This document shows positions 1 through 6,761 of a DNA stretch of 8,672 nucleotides, in pieces. This stretch comes from Bacteroidia bacterium (GTDB lineage: Bacteria > Bacteroidota > Bacteroidia > AKYH767-A > OLB10). Within the stretch, counting starts at the first letter, position 1. Every line of letters starts with the position of its first letter. The stretch spans positions 1 through 8,672 of the forward strand of contig JANWID010000284.1 in assembly GCA_025450095.1 (NCBI GenBank), read 5' to 3'. A program made the translations under genes and the position numbers. Under the pieces are notes generated by a model. The model did not search any database, was not told the origin of the DNA, and saw only the letters and a list, made by a program, of their open reading frames with translations.

Positions 1-127
1 ATTTTGGCGTCTGTGCAAAAACAGATGGCATGATCAACATTGCCATAACCAAAATGAGTATGCTTCGGAAAGAGAACGCTGATTTTACAGGTAACAGAAT
101 TTTAATTTGCCACAATATGGAATTCAT
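1..127 (-). CDS. N-terminal fragment of an exported protein (runs off the window)
   Basis: An open frame starts at the ATG at 127-125 and continues off the left edge, giving 42 residues (MNSILWQIKILLPV... to ...VFAQTPK). What is visible is a signal peptide. A basic stretch with K9, K15 and R21 is followed by a hydrophobic core at residues 23-37 (ILILVMAMLIM) and a likely signal peptidase I site after A38 (VFA|QTP), a form common in Bacteroidota. The n-region is long at about 22 residues. The start follows a purine-rich GGGAAAAA stretch and lies 20 bp after the prmA stop on the same strand, so the two genes are probably co-transcribed. None of the mature protein apart from four residues is present, so no family or function can be assigned. 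It is probably periplasmic or outer-membrane associated. Confidence 0.7.
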   Translation of the reverse strand, partial: MNSILWQIKILLPVKSAFSFRSILILVMAMLIMPSVFAQTPK

Positions 128-147
128 AAGTTTTTCCCGGGATTTGA

Positions 148-990
148 TCAGTTAGTTTCTTTAACGAAAATAGCGCAGCACCAATTGTTTTGCTGATCCT
201 GCTTGGTAAGCTTAAGTTTATTCGTGTTCGCTTTCGCGAGAATCAGTGGAAGGTCATCTGTAAAAAAACCGGATAATACCAGGCTGCCGCCGGTGGTAAG
301 GTTATGCACATAACGGTGCATATCATCCAGAATTATATTACGGTTAATATTAGCCAGGATAATATCGAACGTACTGTCACCCGGTGTGAAGGCATCTCCA
401 ACCAAGACCTTAATCCGGTTTTCATTGTTGGCTTCACAATTCACTTTGGCATTTTCCACTGCATTTTCATCATTATCGATCGCTACAAGATTTGCAGCTC
501 CCATTTTTGCAGCCAGGATTGCAAGAATACCGGTACCGCAACCCATGTCCAGTACCGTTTTATCTTTGACAGGAAGTGTAAGCAGCGCCTGCATTACCAG
601 GCTCGTGGTTGCATGGTGACCCGTACCGAATGCCATACGGGGATGGATTACCAATTCGTAGCGGTAACCGGGTTGTGACGGATGATAATCGGCGCGGACA
701 TAAATTTTTTTACCGATGACTACCGGTTGAAAATTTTTCTCCCATTCCGCATTCCAGTTTTTTACTTCCGGTTTAGTTAAACTGTATGTGACACGGAAGC
801 TGCCTTCATTTTTCAGGACAGGAATGTTGTCGAGCTGTTGCTGATTGAAAAGGTTTACCGGTATATATGCTTTCACACCATAATCAGTCTCCTCAAACAT
901 GGTATATCCGGCTGCAGCAAGGTAAGCGATGAGTATTTCGGTATGATCCGCACCCGGCGATACCCTGCAATCCATCTCCATGTATTCCAT
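148..990 (-). CDS. prmA: Ribosomal protein L11 methyltransferase (PrmA)
   Basis: A 280-residue cytoplasmic SAM-dependent methyltransferase that, by family knowledge, methylates amino groups of ribosomal protein L11. The N-terminal substrate-recognition region (about 1-100) precedes the PrmA signature MAFGTGHHATTS at 119-130. The Rossmann-like catalytic domain follows: SAM motif I LDMGCGTG at 147-154, acidic motif II IDND at 171-174, and the post-II motif ILANINRN at 211-218, the form of the (N)LANI element typical of PrmA. The protein ends with NNWCCAIFVK (268-277), as expected for the family. The first Met is preferred because family members in this phylum begin M-x-Y-x-E, matching MEYMEM; Met4 and Met6 are possible alternatives. 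Length is close to that of related proteins. A TACTTTTG box lies only 4 bp before the start. The gene is divergent from hutI and is followed by a gene for an exported protein. Confidence 0.95.
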   Translation of the reverse strand: MEYMEMDCRVSPGADHTEILIAYLAAAGYTMFEETDYGVKAYIPVNLFNQQQLDNIPVLKNEGSFRVTYSLTKPEVKNWNAEWEKNFQPVVIGKKIYVRADYHPSQPGYRYELVIHPRMAFGTGHHATTSLVMQALLTLPVKDKTVLDMGCGTGILAILAAKMGAANLVAIDNDENAVENAKVNCEANNENRIKVLVGDAFTPGDSTFDIILANINRNIILDDMHRYVHNLTTGGSLVLSGFFTDDLPLILAKANTNKLKLTKQDQQNNWCCAIFVKETN

Positions 991-994
991 TCAG

Positions 995-1002
995 CAAAAG
1001 TA
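995..1002 (-). promoter_or_regulatory. Putative Bacteroidota -7 promoter box for prmA
   Basis: On the minus strand the bases read TACTTTTG followed by CT, matching the TAnnTTTG consensus of the primary sigma factor in Bacteroidota. The prmA ATG is only 4 bp downstream, so transcription would start at or next to the start codon, giving a leaderless or nearly leaderless mRNA. No TTTG -33 box is seen at the usual spacing upstream, so the assignment rests on the -7 element alone. Confidence 0.4.
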
Positions 1003-1080
1003 AAAAACAGGGTAAACTATATCCGTCATATTATCCACAACTCCAGCCGGTTTATGAACATCCGGGAGGGTTGATTTTGC

Positions 1081-1088
1081 TACTTTTG
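1081..1088 (+). promoter_or_regulatory. Putative Bacteroidota -7 promoter box facing hutI
   Basis: TACTTTTG followed by CT matches TAnnTTTG and is the exact inverted copy of the box in front of prmA: 10 identical bases, TACTTTTGCT, at 1081-1090 versus 1002-993. If used, it would drive hutI-ftcD with a leader of more than 300 nt carrying all the repeats described here. No -33 TTTG is found at a suitable distance, and a promoter nearer to hutI cannot be excluded. Confidence 0.3.
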
Positions 1089-1107
1089 CTAAAAGGTACG
1101 GGTTCAC

Positions 1108-1255
1108 GTCGCGGCGGAACGGATGGATACGGATTACAGATTCAGGTCGCGGCGGAACGGATGTACGGATTACAGATTCAAGTCGCGGCGGAACGGATTG
1201 GTACGGATTACAGATTCAGGTCGCGGCGGAACGGATGTACGGATTACAGATTCAG
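1108..1255. repeat. Four tandem repeat units of 38/36/38/36 bp
   Basis: Four head-to-tail copies with no spacers lie at 1108-1145, 1146-1181, 1182-1219 and 1220-1255. Each unit begins GTCGCGGCGGAACGGAT and ends TACGGATTACAGATTCAG (last base A in copy 2). The only length difference is at the junction between these halves: GGA in copy 1, TGG in copy 3, a single G in copies 2 and 4. Each unit contains the hexamer ACGGAT twice, so the array has eight. A truncated half unit, GGTACGGGTTCAC, precedes it at 1095-1107, and GTCG at 1256-1259 starts a further copy that stops at once. The unit is about 56% G+C, richer than its surroundings. The absence of unique spacers rules out a CRISPR array. Confidence 0.9.
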
Positions 1256-1282
1256 GTCGATTTGAAAACGTATATATGCTCG

Positions 1283-1307
1283 TACGGACGCCATGCTGGC
1301 GTCCGTA
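1283..1307. repeat. Perfect 11-bp-stem hairpin (intergenic palindrome)
   Basis: The left arm TACGGACGCCA (1283-1293) and right arm TGGCGTCCGTA (1297-1307) are exact inverse complements around the loop TGC (1294-1296). No T-tract follows on either strand, so it does not look like an intrinsic terminator. It lies between the tandem array and the decayed fifth copy, and it resembles the REP-like palindromes scattered between genes in many bacteria. Whether it is repeated elsewhere in this genome cannot be seen here. Confidence 0.75.
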
Positions 1308-1318
1308 AAGTAAACAAT

Positions 1319-1368
1319 GCGGAATCGGATAGGTACGCCTGCCCGACGTCAGGCGGGGATTCAAGTCG
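1319..1368. repeat. Decayed fifth repeat copy interrupted by a 20-nt palindrome
   Basis: Bases 1319-1337 (GCGGAATCGGATAGGTACG) match 1188-1205 of array unit 3 with one inserted T and one T-to-A change. Bases 1358-1368 (GATTCAAGTCG) are identical to 1175-1185, the junction of units 2 and 3. In intact units these two parts are joined by GATTACA. Here 20 nt (1338-1357) take its place. Those 20 nt form a near-perfect palindrome centred between 1347 and 1348: of ten opposed pairs, eight are Watson-Crick, one is G-T (1340/1355) and one is a C-A mismatch (1344/1351). This looks like a small palindromic element inside an older repeat copy. Confidence 0.7.
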
Positions 1369-1416
1369 TGTTATAAGAAAAATACAAATCAACTTTCGAT
1401 ACAGAAAAAAGAAAAT

Positions 1417-2679
1417 ATGGAGCTGGTAGTAATTAATATCGGATACCTGGTGCAGGTCCGTGAGAAAACGGTCACTAAAATTTCAGGAAAGGATATGGCC
1501 CACCTGCCGGTGCTCGAAAATGTATACCTGTGTTGCGACCATGGAAAATTTGTTGCATGGGGATCCATGGAGCATTTTGAACACGATATGCTGCAACTGG
1601 ATCCTACGGAGCATGCAATCATCATAAACGCCCGGGGTGGTATGGTATCTCCCAGCTGGTGCGACTCACACACACACATTGTTTATGCAATGCCGCGCGA
1701 ACAGGAATTCGTTGATAGAATTAGGGGACTTACCTATGAGGAAATTGCAAAACGTGGCGGAGGCATTCTGAATTCTGCGAAAAAAATGGAAGCTGCCAGT
1801 GAAGAATTTCTGTTGGAAAGTGCTGCAAACAGGATCCGTGAAATGATCAGTTATGGAACCGGAGCCATTGAAATAAAAAGCGGATATGGGCTAAGCCTGG
1901 AATCGGAGTTGAAGATGCTTCGCGTTATTAAAAAATTAAAGTCGATGATGCCGCTTCCCATTAAGGCTACATTCCTGGGAGCACATGCAATTCCGGCAGC
2001 TTACCGCGAAAACAGGCAGGGTTATATTAAGCTGATTACCGATGAAATGCTTCCGGCAATTGCATTGGAAGGTCTTGCCGATTATTGCGATGTTTTTTGC
2101 GATCGCGGATTTTTTACTCCTGGCGAAACAGAACAGATTCTGGAAGCCGGATGGAAATTCAACCTGAAACCGAAGATCCATGCCAATGAACTCGACTTTT
2201 CCGGAGGAATCCAGGTGGGTGTTAAACACCGCGCTTTATCAGTCGATCACCTTGAATTTACCGGTGATGATGAGATAGTAGTTTTAAAGAATTCTGAAAC
2301 AATGCCTACCCTCCTCCCTTCAACCGCATTTTTTCTGAAGCTTCATTATGCACCAGCACGCAAAATGATCGACGCGGGTTTACCTGTTGCACTGGCCACC
2401 GACTACAATCCCGGTTCATCACCTTCAGGCAATATGCCTTTTGTACTTTCCCTCGCCTGCATCCATATGAACATGCTTCCGGAAGAAGCCATCAATGCAG
2501 CTACCATCAATAGTGCGTATGCTATGGAAATGAACGGAAGTATGGGAACGATTACAAAAGGTAATCCTGCATCGTTTTTCATTACTGCTCCGGTGCATGG
2601 CATTGCACAATTACCGTATGCATTCGGATCAAATCTGATTGTTCGCACTTTCCTTTCGGGGAAAGAAATTTCGAATTGA
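1417..2679 (+). CDS. hutI: Imidazolonepropionase (HutI)
   Basis: A 420-residue cytoplasmic metal-dependent amidohydrolase. It hydrolyses 4-imidazolone-5-propionate to N-formimino-L-glutamate, the third step of histidine degradation (EC 3.5.2.7). The metal ligands and active-site motifs of the family are present in order: DSHTH with the HxH pair H85/H87, a Y/K-rich substrate segment (IEIKSGYGLS, 151-160), FLGAHAIP with H190, KIHANEL with H255, VDHLE with H278, and ATDYNPG with metal-binding D329 (327-333). Length is typical for HutI. The ATG at 1417 gives a complete N-terminal beta domain; no in-frame upstream alternative looks better, and only an A-rich stretch precedes it. ftcD, the enzyme for the next step, starts 34 bp after the stop, so the two are almost certainly one operon. 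hutH and hutU are not in the window and must lie elsewhere if the pathway is complete. Confidence 0.96.
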   Translation: MELVVINIGYLVQVREKTVTKISGKDMAHLPVLENVYLCCDHGKFVAWGSMEHFEHDMLQLDPTEHAIIINARGGMVSPSWCDSHTHIVYAMPREQEFVDRIRGLTYEEIAKRGGGILNSAKKMEAASEEFLLESAANRIREMISYGTGAIEIKSGYGLSLESELKMLRVIKKLKSMMPLPIKATFLGAHAIPAAYRENRQGYIKLITDEMLPAIALEGLADYCDVFCDRGFFTPGETEQILEAGWKFNLKPKIHANELDFSGGIQVGVKHRALSVDHLEFTGDDEIVVLKNSETMPTLLPSTAFFLKLHYAPARKMIDAGLPVALATDYNPGSSPSGNMPFVLSLACIHMNMLPEEAINAATINSAYAMEMNGSMGTITKGNPASFFITAPVHGIAQLPYAFGSNLIVRTFLSGKEISN

Positions 2680-2713
2680 TTTTTACACAAATTTGCAAAC
2701 AGAAAATTATTGT

Positions 2714-4402
2714 ATGAAACAATTGATTGAGTGTGTTCCCAATTTCAGTGAAGGGAATGATATGAGTGTAATTTCCGCTATTACTGCAGCCATCACTTCC
2801 GTGGATGGTGTTAAACTTTTGAATGTAGATCCCGGCAAGGCTACCAATCGCACCGTGGTGACTTTTGTTGGAGAACCAGCACCGGTTACTGAAGCTGCAT
2901 TTCTGGCTATTCGCAAAGCAGCTGAGCTGATCGATATGTCGAAGCATAAAGGTGAGCATCCCCGTATGGGAGCCACCGATGTATGTCCTTTTATTCCTGT
3001 TGCAAACATTTCATTGGAGGAAACTGCTCAATGGTCGAAGAAACTCGGAGAGCGTGTGGGCAAAGAGCTGAAAATTCCGGTTTACCTGTATGAAGCAGCG
3101 CAGCCGGACACCAAGCGAAATAATCTGTCGGTAATTCGTGCCGGAGAATATGAAGGCTTCGCAAAAAAAATCAAGGAGTCAGACTGGAAACCTGATTTTG
3201 GTCCTGGCGAATTCAATACCAGGTCGGGAGCAACTGTAATCGGTGCACGTGATTTCCTGATTGCCTATAATGTGAATCTCAATACCAGGTCGGTGAAGCG
3301 CGCCAATTCAGTAGCATTCGATATTCGTGAAGCGGGTCGTGTGAAACGAACCGGCAACCCGACATCAGGTCCTGTCGCGAAAGATGATAAAGGTGAAGAG
3401 ATCCGCATTCCCGGAAAGTTGAAAGGTGTGAAAGCCATCGGCTGGTATATTGAAGAATATAAAATTGCGCAGGTCTCCATAAACATAACCCGTTTCCGTG
3501 AGACACCGTTACATATTGTTTTCGACGAGTGCGAAAAAAGTGCAAATGAGCGTGGCATCCGGGTAACCGGTTCAGAACTGGTAGGACTGGTTCCGCTTTC
3601 TGCAATGCTTGAAGCAGGACGTTTTTTCCTCACAAGGCAACAACTTTCCACCGGTGTTTCTGATGCTGAGCTGATTCACATCGCAGTGAAATCAATGGGA
3701 CTTGATGAACTCACTCCGTTTGATCCCCGGCAGCGCATCATTGAATACTGCATGGAGGATAACAATGAAAATCCCCTCATCGGAATGACTCTTACTGCTT
3801 TTTCGGAAGAAACTGCAAGTGAATCACCTGCTCCGGGTGGTGGTTCCATTTCCGCATATGTGGCAACGTTAGGAATCTCCCTGGGTACAATGGTAGCCAA
3901 CCTCAGCGCATCAAAAAAAGGCTGGGAAGGGCGATGGGAAGAATTTTCGGATTGGGCCGTTAAGGGACAACAACTTCGAAAAGAATTGCTGTCGCTGGTG
4001 GATGAAGATACCCGTTCATTCAATGCGATCATGCAGGCTTTCGGTCTTCCAAAAGGAAATGAAACAGAAATTACAATTCGCAGACAAGCAATTCAGGCTG
4101 CTACACGTTATGCTATAGAGGTACCTTACCGTGTAATGCAAAAAACGCTTGAGTCTATGGAGATCATACTTACCATGGTAGAAAAAGGTAATCCCAATTC
4201 CATTACCGACGCCGGGGTAGGAATCATGTGTGCCCGGACGGCTATCACCGGCGCCTATATGAACGTGCGTATCAATGCAACTTCATATGACGATAAAAAA
4301 TTTACCGGGGAATTGATCGCCAGTGGTGCGGAAATGGAGAAGAAGGCCGGGGCAATGGAGAAGACAGCTATGGAGCTGATCGGTAAGGCTATTCAGAAAT
4401 AA
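2714..4402 (+). CDS. ftcD: Bifunctional glutamate formimidoyltransferase / formimidoyl-THF cyclodeaminase
   Basis: A 562-residue fusion enzyme. The first domain moves the formimino group of N-formimino-L-glutamate to tetrahydrofolate (EC 2.1.2.5). The second releases ammonia and forms 5,10-methenyl-THF (EC 4.3.1.4), feeding one-carbon metabolism. The ATG at 2714 is chosen because MKQLIECVPNFSEG is the conserved start of the family; an in-frame ATG at 2639 would add 25 unrelated residues and overlap hutI. The transferase domain (about 1-340) has GEHPRMGATDVCPF with H82 at the position of the mammalian catalytic His82, plus DFGP, GAR and GWYIEE motifs. It also has about 20 extra residues (about 211-233) absent from the mammalian enzyme as I recall it. 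The cyclodeaminase domain (about 355-562) has SPAPGGGSISA (371-381), VDEDTRSFNA (429-438) and NPNSITDAGVG (493-503). It lies 34 bp after hutI, one step earlier in the pathway. Confidence 0.96.
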   Translation: MKQLIECVPNFSEGNDMSVISAITAAITSVDGVKLLNVDPGKATNRTVVTFVGEPAPVTEAAFLAIRKAAELIDMSKHKGEHPRMGATDVCPFIPVANISLEETAQWSKKLGERVGKELKIPVYLYEAAQPDTKRNNLSVIRAGEYEGFAKKIKESDWKPDFGPGEFNTRSGATVIGARDFLIAYNVNLNTRSVKRANSVAFDIREAGRVKRTGNPTSGPVAKDDKGEEIRIPGKLKGVKAIGWYIEEYKIAQVSINITRFRETPLHIVFDECEKSANERGIRVTGSELVGLVPLSAMLEAGRFFLTRQQLSTGVSDAELIHIAVKSMGLDELTPFDPRQRIIEYCMEDNNENPLIGMTLTAFSEETASESPAPGGGSISAYVATLGISLGTMVANLSASKKGWEGRWEEFSDWAVKGQQLRKELLSLVDEDTRSFNAIMQAFGLPKGNETEITIRRQAIQAATRYAIEVPYRVMQKTLESMEIILTMVEKGNPNSITDAGVGIMCARTAITGAYMNVRINATSYDDKKFTGELIASGAEMEKKAGAMEKTAMELIGKAIQK

Positions 4403-4463
4403 TGCTTTTCCAAAGAAACCGGAGTGAATCTATTTCGGTTTTTAAACGTATGGATAAAAGCAT
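4402..4463 (+). terminator. Nested inverted repeat, possible weak terminator after ftcD
   Basis: Two stems lie one inside the other between ftcD and the patatin gene. The outer arms are ATGCTTTT (4402-4409) and AAAAGCAT (4456-4463), an exact 8-bp match. The inner arms are AAACCGGA (4416-4423) and TTCGGTTT (4434-4441), 8 bp with one G-T pair and a 10-nt loop, followed by TT and then A. The inner hairpin plus the short T run (4439-4443) could act as a weak intrinsic terminator. The stem is short and A+T-rich, so read-through into the patatin gene is quite possible. Confidence 0.4.
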
Positions 4464-4478
4464 GCAGCAAATAACCCA

Positions 4479-6761
4479 ATGCGATTTATACCGGAACGAC
4501 TAATCTATTCTTTTTCCATTCAGCTGGTGGTGATGCACATCAAGAAAAACCAGCTGATGCTCCTGTATTGGGTTTTGCTTTTCGGTTTTATAACACAATC
4601 CTTTTCCAAACGGTTTGGTATCCCCTACCTGTTTCTCGATCCGGAATACCTGGGCCGGGTTGATATAATTTCCTTTTTCCTGGTGGGACTTGCTGTGGGA
4701 GTGTTCGTGATGGCTTACAACATTTCAAGTTATATCCTTAACAGCTTCCGGTTTCCTTTCCTGGCCTGCCTGTCGCGATCGTTTCAGAAATATTCGTTCA
4801 ACAACTTTATTATTCCGGGCATATTCATCCTGGTTTATGTTATCGAGATCATCTATTTTCAATATGTCAGCCAGCTTAAGTCATGGCTTGAAATAGCCTC
4901 TTACGTTTTCGGATTTCTTGCCGGTATATTTATCATAATCAGTTCTACGCTGCGGTATTTCCTGCTTACCAACAAAGACATCTACAAGCTGTTTGGAGTG
5001 GAACATGCCGATTCCGTAAAGGATACGCATCCGGTAGAAAATGGTAATGGAAAAACAAAACTCCGAAAACGAAGGTCGACTAAACAAAAAGAGTGGCGGG
5101 TAGAAACATACCTGGCATTCCCATGTAATACCCGACTGGTGCGGAGCACGGCTCACTACAAGAGCTATATGCTGCAATCGGTCTTCAAGCAGAATCACAT
5201 CAATGCGGCGGTAATGGAACTGATAGTTTTCTCGGTTTTCATAATCGTTGGCTTGTTCCGTGAATATGAATATTTCCAGATACCTGCTGCAGCCAGCGTC
5301 ATGTTATTGTTTACCATGTTCATCATGCTTACCGGGGTATTCCGTTTCTGGCTGAAGTCATGGGCCAGTACTGCATTCATCGCAGTTTTCATCCTACTGA
5401 ATTATTTTTCACAATTTGAATTCATCACACAGCGAAGCAAGGCGATCGGGTTGAACTACCTCACCGAAAAAAAATCATATACTCTTGAGAATATTGAAAA
5501 TGCAATCAACCCGATTCAGCTTGCATTGGATAAAAAGATAACTATTCAAATCCTGGAACGCTGGAAACAGCAGTGGAAATTGCAGGGAATTGATAAACCA
5601 AAAATTGTTATTGCCATCACCAGTGGCGGTGGCCTTCGTTCGTCGCTTTTTACTTTCCGCACCCTGCAGGCAATTGATAGTGTCCTTGACGGGAAGCTGA
5701 TGCAGCACACACGATTGATTACCGGTTCATCGGGCGGACTGATCGGAGCAGCATACTACAGGGGATTGTACATGAATGACAAAGCTGCGCTGATGGATCT
5801 TGAAGGAAAGGAGTCGAATCAGTACCTGGTGAATATTTCCAAGGATCTGCTAAATACTACTGCCTTCAGTTTTACAATCAGTGATATTTTCCTCAACACC
5901 CAATCCTATAAGGAAAAAGGAAATACCTATTACAAGGATCGTGGATATGCGTTTGAACAACAGCTGAACGAAAACCTGGGACAGGTGCTCAATGTGCCTT
6001 TGGGACGATACGAGGATCCGGAACTGAAGGCTGAAATTCCAATGTTGATCGTGAGCCCATGCATCATCAACGATGGTCGCGCATTAATGATTTCTCCCCT
6101 GGGAGTTTCATATATGCTGCAAAAACAAAACAGTCAATCGACGCTGACACCTGTTCCGGATGGAATAGAATACACACGTTTTTTCCAGGATAATAACCCT
6201 ATGAATACACGTTTTTCGACCATACTCAGGATGAATGCAACCTTCCCGTATATCATGCCGGCAACCTCACTTCCCACAGATCCATCAATTGAAGTAATGG
6301 ATGCAGGTATTCGTGATAACTATGGTGTTATCAACGGCGTAAGATTCCTATTTGAATTCCGGGATTGGATTCGTGAAAATACAGGTGGTATTGTTTTTCT
6401 GCAGATCCGTGATACCAATAAAAAGAGCCGTCTTCAAAACAGCAGCCTCACAACATTGCTGAGTAAGATCACTTCGCCGATACGAAATGTTTCCGGAAAT
6501 TTTATCCTGATGCAGGATTACCTCCACGACGATTACCTGAAATATACGGAAGCATTTATGGGTTGTCCGTTCGATTATGTTCAGTTTCAATTACCGGAAA
6601 TGGACGATAAGATTGCGCTGTCGTGGCATCTCACCAATAAGGAAAAACTTTTCCTGCGCCAGGCAGTCTTTACAGAAGGCAACAAGGAAGCACTGGCACA
6701 TATCCGAAAACTTTTGAATTACGAACTGCCGGTAAAAAGTATTGTTGAACGGAATCAGTAA
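4479..6761 (+). CDS. Multi-pass membrane protein with C-terminal patatin-like hydrolase domain
   Basis: A 760-residue protein in two parts. The N-terminal half (about 1-315) has roughly seven hydrophobic segments, near 25-45, 61-85, 107-130, 139-162, 241-260, 266-290 and 296-311. A hydrophilic, very basic loop at about 170-235 (KLRKRRSTKQK, 194-204) is probably cytoplasmic. The C-terminal part (about 370-760) is a patatin-like serine lipase/phospholipase domain: oxyanion-hole motif SGGGLRSS (382-389), nucleophile elbow GSSGG (416-420) with catalytic S418, and the dyad aspartate D608 in MDAGIRDNYG (607-616). All catalytic elements are intact, so it is probably an active acyl hydrolase facing the membrane; the substrate is unknown. 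The start at 4479 has no clear Shine-Dalgarno sequence, and Met19 (4533) is a reasonable alternative. It begins 76 bp after ftcD on the same strand, but no functional link to histidine degradation is evident. Confidence 0.85.
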   Translation: MRFIPERLIYSFSIQLVVMHIKKNQLMLLYWVLLFGFITQSFSKRFGIPYLFLDPEYLGRVDIISFFLVGLAVGVFVMAYNISSYILNSFRFPFLACLSRSFQKYSFNNFIIPGIFILVYVIEIIYFQYVSQLKSWLEIASYVFGFLAGIFIIISSTLRYFLLTNKDIYKLFGVEHADSVKDTHPVENGNGKTKLRKRRSTKQKEWRVETYLAFPCNTRLVRSTAHYKSYMLQSVFKQNHINAAVMELIVFSVFIIVGLFREYEYFQIPAAASVMLLFTMFIMLTGVFRFWLKSWASTAFIAVFILLNYFSQFEFITQRSKAIGLNYLTEKKSYTLENIENAINPIQLALDKKITIQILERWKQQWKLQGIDKPKIVIAITSGGGLRSSLFTFRTLQAIDSVLDGKLMQHTRLITGSSGGLIGAAYYRGLYMNDKAALMDLEGKESNQYLVNISKDLLNTTAFSFTISDIFLNTQSYKEKGNTYYKDRGYAFEQQLNENLGQVLNVPLGRYEDPELKAEIPMLIVSPCIINDGRALMISPLGVSYMLQKQNSQSTLTPVPDGIEYTRFFQDNNPMNTRFSTILRMNATFPYIMPATSLPTDPSIEVMDAGIRDNYGVINGVRFLFEFRDWIRENTGGIVFLQIRDTNKKSRLQNSSLTTLLSKITSPIRNVSGNFILMQDYLHDDYLKYTEAFMGCPFDYVQFQLPEMDDKIALSWHLTNKEKLFLRQAVFTEGNKEALAHIRKLLNYELPVKSIVERNQ
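6755..6761. other. Convergent 3' overlap of the patatin and E1 genes
   Basis: The plus-strand stop TAA is at 6759-6761 and the minus-strand stop TGA occupies 6757-6755, so the two convergent coding sequences share 7 bp. Both ends are well supported: the E1 protein ends in the usual helical tail (FFEELKELAAY). There is therefore no intergenic room for a terminator, and any terminator for either gene must lie inside the other. I saw no obvious hairpin with a T-tract close by on either side. Confidence 0.85.

Larger units (their letters stand above)
991..1416. other. Divergent intergenic region with layered repeats
   Basis: A 426-bp stretch lies between the starts of prmA (minus) and hutI (plus). 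I find no convincing gene. The short open frames across 1071-1429 simply translate the tandem repeat in several registers on both strands. From left to right it holds an inverted pair of TACTTTTGCT boxes (993-1002 and 1081-1090), a partial then four full tandem repeat units (1095-1255), an AT-rich gap, a perfect hairpin (1283-1307), a decayed fifth repeat copy containing a palindrome (1319-1368), and an A-rich leader before the hutI ATG. There is no recognisable Shine-Dalgarno sequence in front of hutI, only GAAAAAAGAAAAT, which is usual for Bacteroidota. Confidence 0.85.

Noticed and set aside
304..1074. Plus-strand open frames opposite prmA (124, 77 and 78 codons)
   Set aside because: They lie antisense to conserved PrmA motifs and have no family resemblance.
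1095..1260. Possible CRISPR array
   Set aside because: Units of CRISPR-like length are present, but they abut one another with no unique spacers, and there are no cas genes.
1283..1307. Intrinsic terminator for an upstream transcript
   Set aside because: The stem is strong, but neither strand has a T-tract after it, and no gene ends nearby.
1071..1429. Several open frames of about 60 codons on both strands across the tandem repeats
   Set aside because: They translate the same 36/38-bp repeat in shifted registers (recurring TDYRFRS- and GLQIQVAAER-type peptides), with no start signal or recognisable family. They are artefacts of a repeat that happens to lack stops.
2688..2695. Separate promoter for ftcD (CAAATTTG resembling the TAnnTTTG -7 box)
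   Set aside because: It has one mismatch to the consensus, no TTTG at the expected upstream spacing, and lies in the 34-bp gap of what looks like a two-gene operon.
2639..2713. N-terminal extension of FtcD from the ATG at 2639
   Set aside because: The 25 extra residues (MFALSFRGKKF...) overlap the hutI coding end in another frame and precede MKQLIECVPNFSEG, the normal start of the family.
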